Assembly (NCBI GenBank): GCA_013141055.1
Contig: JABFRS010000001.1
Span: forward strand, 1,860,001 to 1,924,000
Origin: Cyclobacteriaceae bacterium
GTDB lineage: Bacteria > Bacteroidota > Bacteroidia > Cytophagales > Cyclobacteriaceae
DNA length: 64,000 nt
Reading direction: 5' to 3'
This document shows positions 60,817 through 64,000 of the stretch, piece after piece. Position numbers and translations under genes: made by a program. The notes beneath the pieces were generated by a model. That model saw only the letters and a program-made list of their open reading frames with translations. It had not been told where the DNA came from and made no database searches. The stretch's first letter is position 1. Each line of letters opens with the position of its first letter.

Positions 60817-63594
60817 ATGCGTTTAAAAACAATTCTATTGCTTTTCGCAATGGCATGCATGCTGCCCGCTATTGCGCAAAAAAAGGATAAGCCAAAAGCA
60901 GGTCCGGAAGCATCCAAAATGGAAAACAAACCAGCACTGGGTGCTCCTGTCAAGTACACTTCTGTTGAAGGTATTACAGAATACCGGCTTCAGAATGGAT
61001 TGCGGGTTTTAATGTTTCCTGACAATTCAAAACAAACCATCACTGTAAACATTACTTACATGGTTGGTTCAAAGCATGAAAACTACGGTGAGACCGGTAT
61101 GGCTCACTTGCTCGAGCATCTTGTTTTTAAAGGAACTCCAAAACATCCGAACATTCCCCAGGAATTAACTGCACACGGTGCTCAGCCTAATGGAACTACA
61201 TGGACTGACCGCACAAATTATTTTGAGACGTTCAATGCAACGGAAGAAAACCTGAGATGGGCGCTTGACCTCGAGGCCGATCGTATGATCAACTCTTACA
61301 TTGCCAAAAAAGATCTTGACAGTGAAATGACTGTTGTTCGTAATGAATTTGAATCGGGCGAAAATAGTCCTGCACGTGTATTAAATGAACGCATCACTTC
61401 AACCGCGTTCCTGTGGCACAACTATGGCAAATCAACAATCGGATCAAGAGCTGATCTTGAAAATGTGCCAATCGAACGTCTTCAGGCTTTCTATAAAAAA
61501 CATTATCAACCAGATAATGCTGTTCTTACCGTAGCTGGAAAATTTGATGAAGCAAAGACCATTGAAATGGTGAATCAGTATTTCGGTACGACACCAAAAC
61601 CAATGCGCCAAATTGAATCAACCTATACAGTAGATCCAACACAGGACGGTGAGCGTTCAGTAGTATTGAAACGCGTTGGTGATGTGCAGGTAGTAAGCAC
61701 TGCGTATCACATTCCGGCAGGATCACATCCTGATTATGCTGCTATCCAGGTACTGGCAAGAATCCTTGCAAGCCCTCCTTCCGGTCGTCTTGATAAAGCA
61801 TTGATCGATACAAAAAAAGCAAGTATTGTCTACGCCTACAGTTACCAGTTCAAAGAACCAAGCTTAATGTTCGCCACTGCAGAGGTGCTGAAAGAAAAAT
61901 CTCTGGATGATGTAAAGAACACCATGATCAAAACACTGGATGAATTTGCAAACACTCCTCCAACAAAAGAAGAGGTAGAAAGAGCTAAGAATGAGATCAT
62001 CAAACAAATTGAACTTGCTTTCAACTCATCCACCAACGTTGCATTAACACTCAGCACATACATCGGTATGGGCGACTGGAGAATGTTGTTCCTGACACGC
62101 GATCGCATAAAGACTGTAACACCGGAAGATGTTTTGCGTGTAGCAGCGACTTATCTTAAACCAGACAATCGTACTACCGGAGTATTCATTCCAACAGAGA
62201 AACCAAGTCGTTCTGAAATACCTGCGATTCCCGATGTGGATGCAATGGTAAAAGATTATAAAGGAAACGCTGCCGTAGCATCCGGCGAAGCATTTGATCC
62301 AGCTCCTGCCAACATTGAATCAAGAACAACCAAGACAGAGCTTCCTAATGGTATGAAGCTTGCTCTTCTTCCAAAAAAGACACGCGGTGAATCTGTTGAA
62401 GGTCGCATCACGTTGCGTTTTGGTGATGAAAAGTCATTAGCAAATAAAGGAACCGCCGCAGAGTATGCAGCAGCTCTTTTAAACAAAGGAACATCCAAGC
62501 ATACACGTCAGCAGATCAAGGATGAATTCGATCGTCTGAAAGCAAATGTTTTTATCGGAGGTTCCGCTAATCAGGCTTTTATAAACATCACTACCACCCG
62601 TCCTAATCTGATGGAGGCAATGAAGCTTGTGGTGGAAGTACTGAAAGATCCAATCTTCCCAGCAGACGAGTTTGAAAAATATAAAAACGAGCAGCTTGCG
62701 CAGATCGAGGCCAACCGCAGCGAACCTCAGGCAATTGCCTTTGTTAAGATTCAAAGACATATGAATCCATGGCCAAAGAGTGATCCACGCTACACCTCTA
62801 CTTTTGACGAGGACGTTGCTGATATCAAAGCTCTGACATTGGATGAAGTAAAGAAATTCTATAAGGATTTCTACGGAGCTTCCAGTGCGACCATGTCTAT
62901 GGTTGGAGACTTTGATGCTACAGAGGTCAAAAACTTTGTAACACAATCATTCGGCATGTGGAAAAATCCTCAGCCTTTCTCACGATTACCTGGAAAGGTA
63001 TTCCCTGTCACTACTGCAAATGAGTCAACTGAAACACCTGATAAGGCAAATGCCTTCTTCGTGGCTGGTTATGTGTTTGATCTGAGAGATGACAATGCTG
63101 ATTACCCTGCGTTGGTACTTGGCAATTACATGCTGGGTGGTGGATTTCTGAATTCAAGACTTGCTGTTCGCATTCGTCAGAAAGAAGGACTAAGCTATGG
63201 CGTGGGTTCACAGTTTACCGCAAGCTCATTGGATGCTGTTGCCAACTTCCAGGCATTTGCAATCTATGCTCCAGAAAATGTGGTGAAGCTGGAAGCAGCA
63301 TTTAAAGATGAAATGACTAAACTGGTTACTGATGGCTTTACAGCTGAAGAGGTTACCGCAGCCAAATCAGGCTGGACACAAAATCGTTCTGTCAATCGTT
63401 CACAGGATGGTGGCCTTGCCGGAACTTTAAACAACTATCTCTATGTCAAGCGCGATCTTATGTGGGATGAAAGTCTTGAAAAGAAAGTAATGGATTTGAC
63501 ACCTGAGCAGGTAAATGCTGCTATGAAAAAATGGATCAACTATGACAAGATCAATATTTTCAAGGCAGGAGATTTTGCAAAAATCAAGAAGTAA
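60817..63594 (+). CDS. M16 family zinc metallopeptidase (two-domain)
   Basis: A protein of 925 residues: signal peptide (MRLKTILLLFAMACMLPAIA), then the first M16 unit with the inverted zinc motif HLLEH at 97-101 and the downstream Glu in VVRNEFESGEN, and a second, inactive unit from about residue 510 (LPNGMKLALLPKKTRGESVE ... MSMVGDFDATEVKNFVTQSF). Such periplasmic enzymes degrade peptides in a chamber made by the two halves. A strong terminator follows 26 nt after the stop. Confidence 0.95.
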   Translation: MRLKTILLLFAMACMLPAIAQKKDKPKAGPEASKMENKPALGAPVKYTSVEGITEYRLQNGLRVLMFPDNSKQTITVNITYMVGSKHENYGETGMAHLLEHLVFKGTPKHPNIPQELTAHGAQPNGTTWTDRTNYFETFNATEENLRWALDLEADRMINSYIAKKDLDSEMTVVRNEFESGENSPARVLNERITSTAFLWHNYGKSTIGSRADLENVPIERLQAFYKKHYQPDNAVLTVAGKFDEAKTIEMVNQYFGTTPKPMRQIESTYTVDPTQDGERSVVLKRVGDVQVVSTAYHIPAGSHPDYAAIQVLARILASPPSGRLDKALIDTKKASIVYAYSYQFKEPSLMFATAEVLKEKSLDDVKNTMIKTLDEFANTPPTKEEVERAKNEIIKQIELAFNSSTNVALTLSTYIGMGDWRMLFLTRDRIKTVTPEDVLRVAATYLKPDNRTTGVFIPTEKPSRSEIPAIPDVDAMVKDYKGNAAVASGEAFDPAPANIESRTTKTELPNGMKLALLPKKTRGESVEGRITLRFGDEKSLANKGTAAEYAAALLNKGTSKHTRQQIKDEFDRLKANVFIGGSANQAFINITTTRPNLMEAMKLVVEVLKDPIFPADEFEKYKNEQLAQIEANRSEPQAIAFVKIQRHMNPWPKSDPRYTSTFDEDVADIKALTLDEVKKFYKDFYGASSATMSMVGDFDATEVKNFVTQSFGMWKNPQPFSRLPGKVFPVTTANESTETPDKANAFFVAGYVFDLRDDNADYPALVLGNYMLGGGFLNSRLAVRIRQKEGLSYGVGSQFTASSLDAVANFQAFAIYAPENVVKLEAAFKDEMTKLVTDGFTAEEVTAAKSGWTQNRSVNRSQDGGLAGTLNNYLYVKRDLMWDESLEKKVMDLTPEQVNAAMKKWINYDKINIFKAGDFAKIKK

Positions 63595-63620
63595 CGACCA
63601 GCGTCAGAAAATAAAAAGAG

Positions 63621-63652
63621 AAGAGCCTTGGGAAACCAGGGCTCTTTTTTTT
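63621..63652 (+). terminator. Strong Rho-independent terminator
   Basis: AAGAGCCTTGG, GAAA tetraloop, CCAGGGCTCTT: an 11-bp stem with one G-U pair, followed by eight T in all. It lies just after the M16 peptidase gene. Confidence 0.95.
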
Positions 63653-63754
63653 GTCGCAATTGACCCTCTATTTCGTCGCTTTGAACCAAATAAACCTCAA
63701 ATTCAATTGATATGTTTGTATGGTAAACGAGGAACAAAACATAAAAAACATATT

Positions 63755-64000
63755 ATGGAAACAACATCAAAAAATGCAATTACTGTAGAGGCAACCGTGA
63801 AAGCACCGGTAGAAAAAGTTTGGAAATTGTGGTCGGAACCAAATCATATTATGAAATGGAATAGCGCCTCCGATGACTGGCATACTCCAGCGGCAGAGAA
63901 TGATCTGCGCACAAATGGAAAATTTAAATCAACTATGGCCGCACGTGATGGCAGCATGAGCTTTGATTTTGAAGGAGTGTACTCCAATGTAGTTCCTCAT
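63755..64000 (+). CDS. SRPBCC/AHSA1 family protein (5' part)
   Basis: The first 82 codons lie in the window (METTSKNAITVEATVKAPVE ... VWKLWSEPNHIMKWN ... FEGVYSNVVPH) and match the START-like AHSA1 fold: a first beta strand, V-E-KVW--W-EP--I--WN, and later a short FDFEG. These proteins bind hydrophobic ligands, and this small type is frequent in Bacteroidetes with unknown role. The gene runs off the edge. Confidence 0.9.
   Translation, partial: METTSKNAITVEATVKAPVEKVWKLWSEPNHIMKWNSASDDWHTPAAENDLRTNGKFKSTMAARDGSMSFDFEGVYSNVVPH

Noticed and set aside
1-64000. CRISPR array
   Set aside because: I saw no set of regularly spaced direct repeats and no cas genes.

Overview
The window looks like chromosome of a Bacteroidota bacterium, most likely Cytophagales-like. 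The grounds are a TonB-dependent receptor with a carboxypeptidase-like N-terminal domain, DUF2807 'GIN' proteins, DoxX-like proteins, many Crp/Fnr regulators, -7 boxes of the TAnnTTTG type, weak or absent Shine-Dalgarno sequences, a Bacteroidetes-type tyrosine integrase, and a tRNA gene without encoded CCA. I cannot name the species. UGA is used as a normal stop here, for example by nhaD.

Layout. (1) 0-8.3 kb: ordinary accessory metabolism and regulation. There is a minus-strand run (GIN protein, small membrane protein, FAD monooxygenase, Crp/Fnr regulator, PhnB-like VOC protein, DoxX-like protein), a divergent AraC regulator, a VOC protein, a YdeI/DUF1801 protein, a DUF155/RMND1-like protein and a decayed gene. 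(2) 8.3-14.3 kb: a NhaD antiporter, an outer-membrane barrel, an EamA protein and a TonB receptor gene cut by one in-frame TGA. (3) 14.6-22.9 kb: a large arsenic island, arsR-arsM-arsC-dsbD-like-metallophosphoesterase-(interrupted transglutaminase-like gene)-acr3-small ORF-arsA, with matching palindromes before arsR and arsM. It should sense As(III), reduce As(V), methylate As(III) and pump it out. (4) 23.3-28.7 kb: a mobilization module (excisionase-like HTH, toprim primase-like protein, ParA-like ATPase, MobC, MobA relaxase, RadC) with an oriT-like segment and a striking 179-bp imperfect palindrome that abuts radC.

(5) 28.8-42.7 kb: a dense cargo of probable defence and conflict genes. It holds a CoiA-like nuclease, a three-gene unit whose centre is an MNT-HEPN-GIN fusion flanked by two paralogous small proteins, a divergent XRE regulator with twin operators, a free HEPN protein, a restriction-nuclease-NACHT protein followed by a coupled helical protein, and then a tight run: a peptide with three repeated Thr/Ser-rich and Glu/Asp-rich cores, an MvdD-like ATP-grasp ligase, a membrane protein, a PD-(D/E)xK nuclease, a FRG-domain protein and another membrane protein. 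This graspetide-like operon, possibly joined to nuclease and FRG genes, is my best candidate for an undescribed system.

(6) 43-54 kb: two serine hydrolases (one lacking the catalytic Lys), a dead AraC gene, DoxX and barrel genes, a TPR histidine kinase with its LuxR-type regulator, a Crp regulator and tandem duplicated outer-membrane genes. (7) 54.1-56.9 kb: a zeta-toxin-like pair, a tyrosine integrase and tRNA-Ser(UGA), which is the likely insertion edge of an element. I could not find a direct repeat of the tRNA 3' end at the other side, so the extent of the island is open. (8) 57-64 kb: core-like genes again: PadR and its ABC permease, a DUF4268 protein, an M16 double-domain peptidase followed by a strong terminator, and the start of a SRPBCC/AHSA1 protein.
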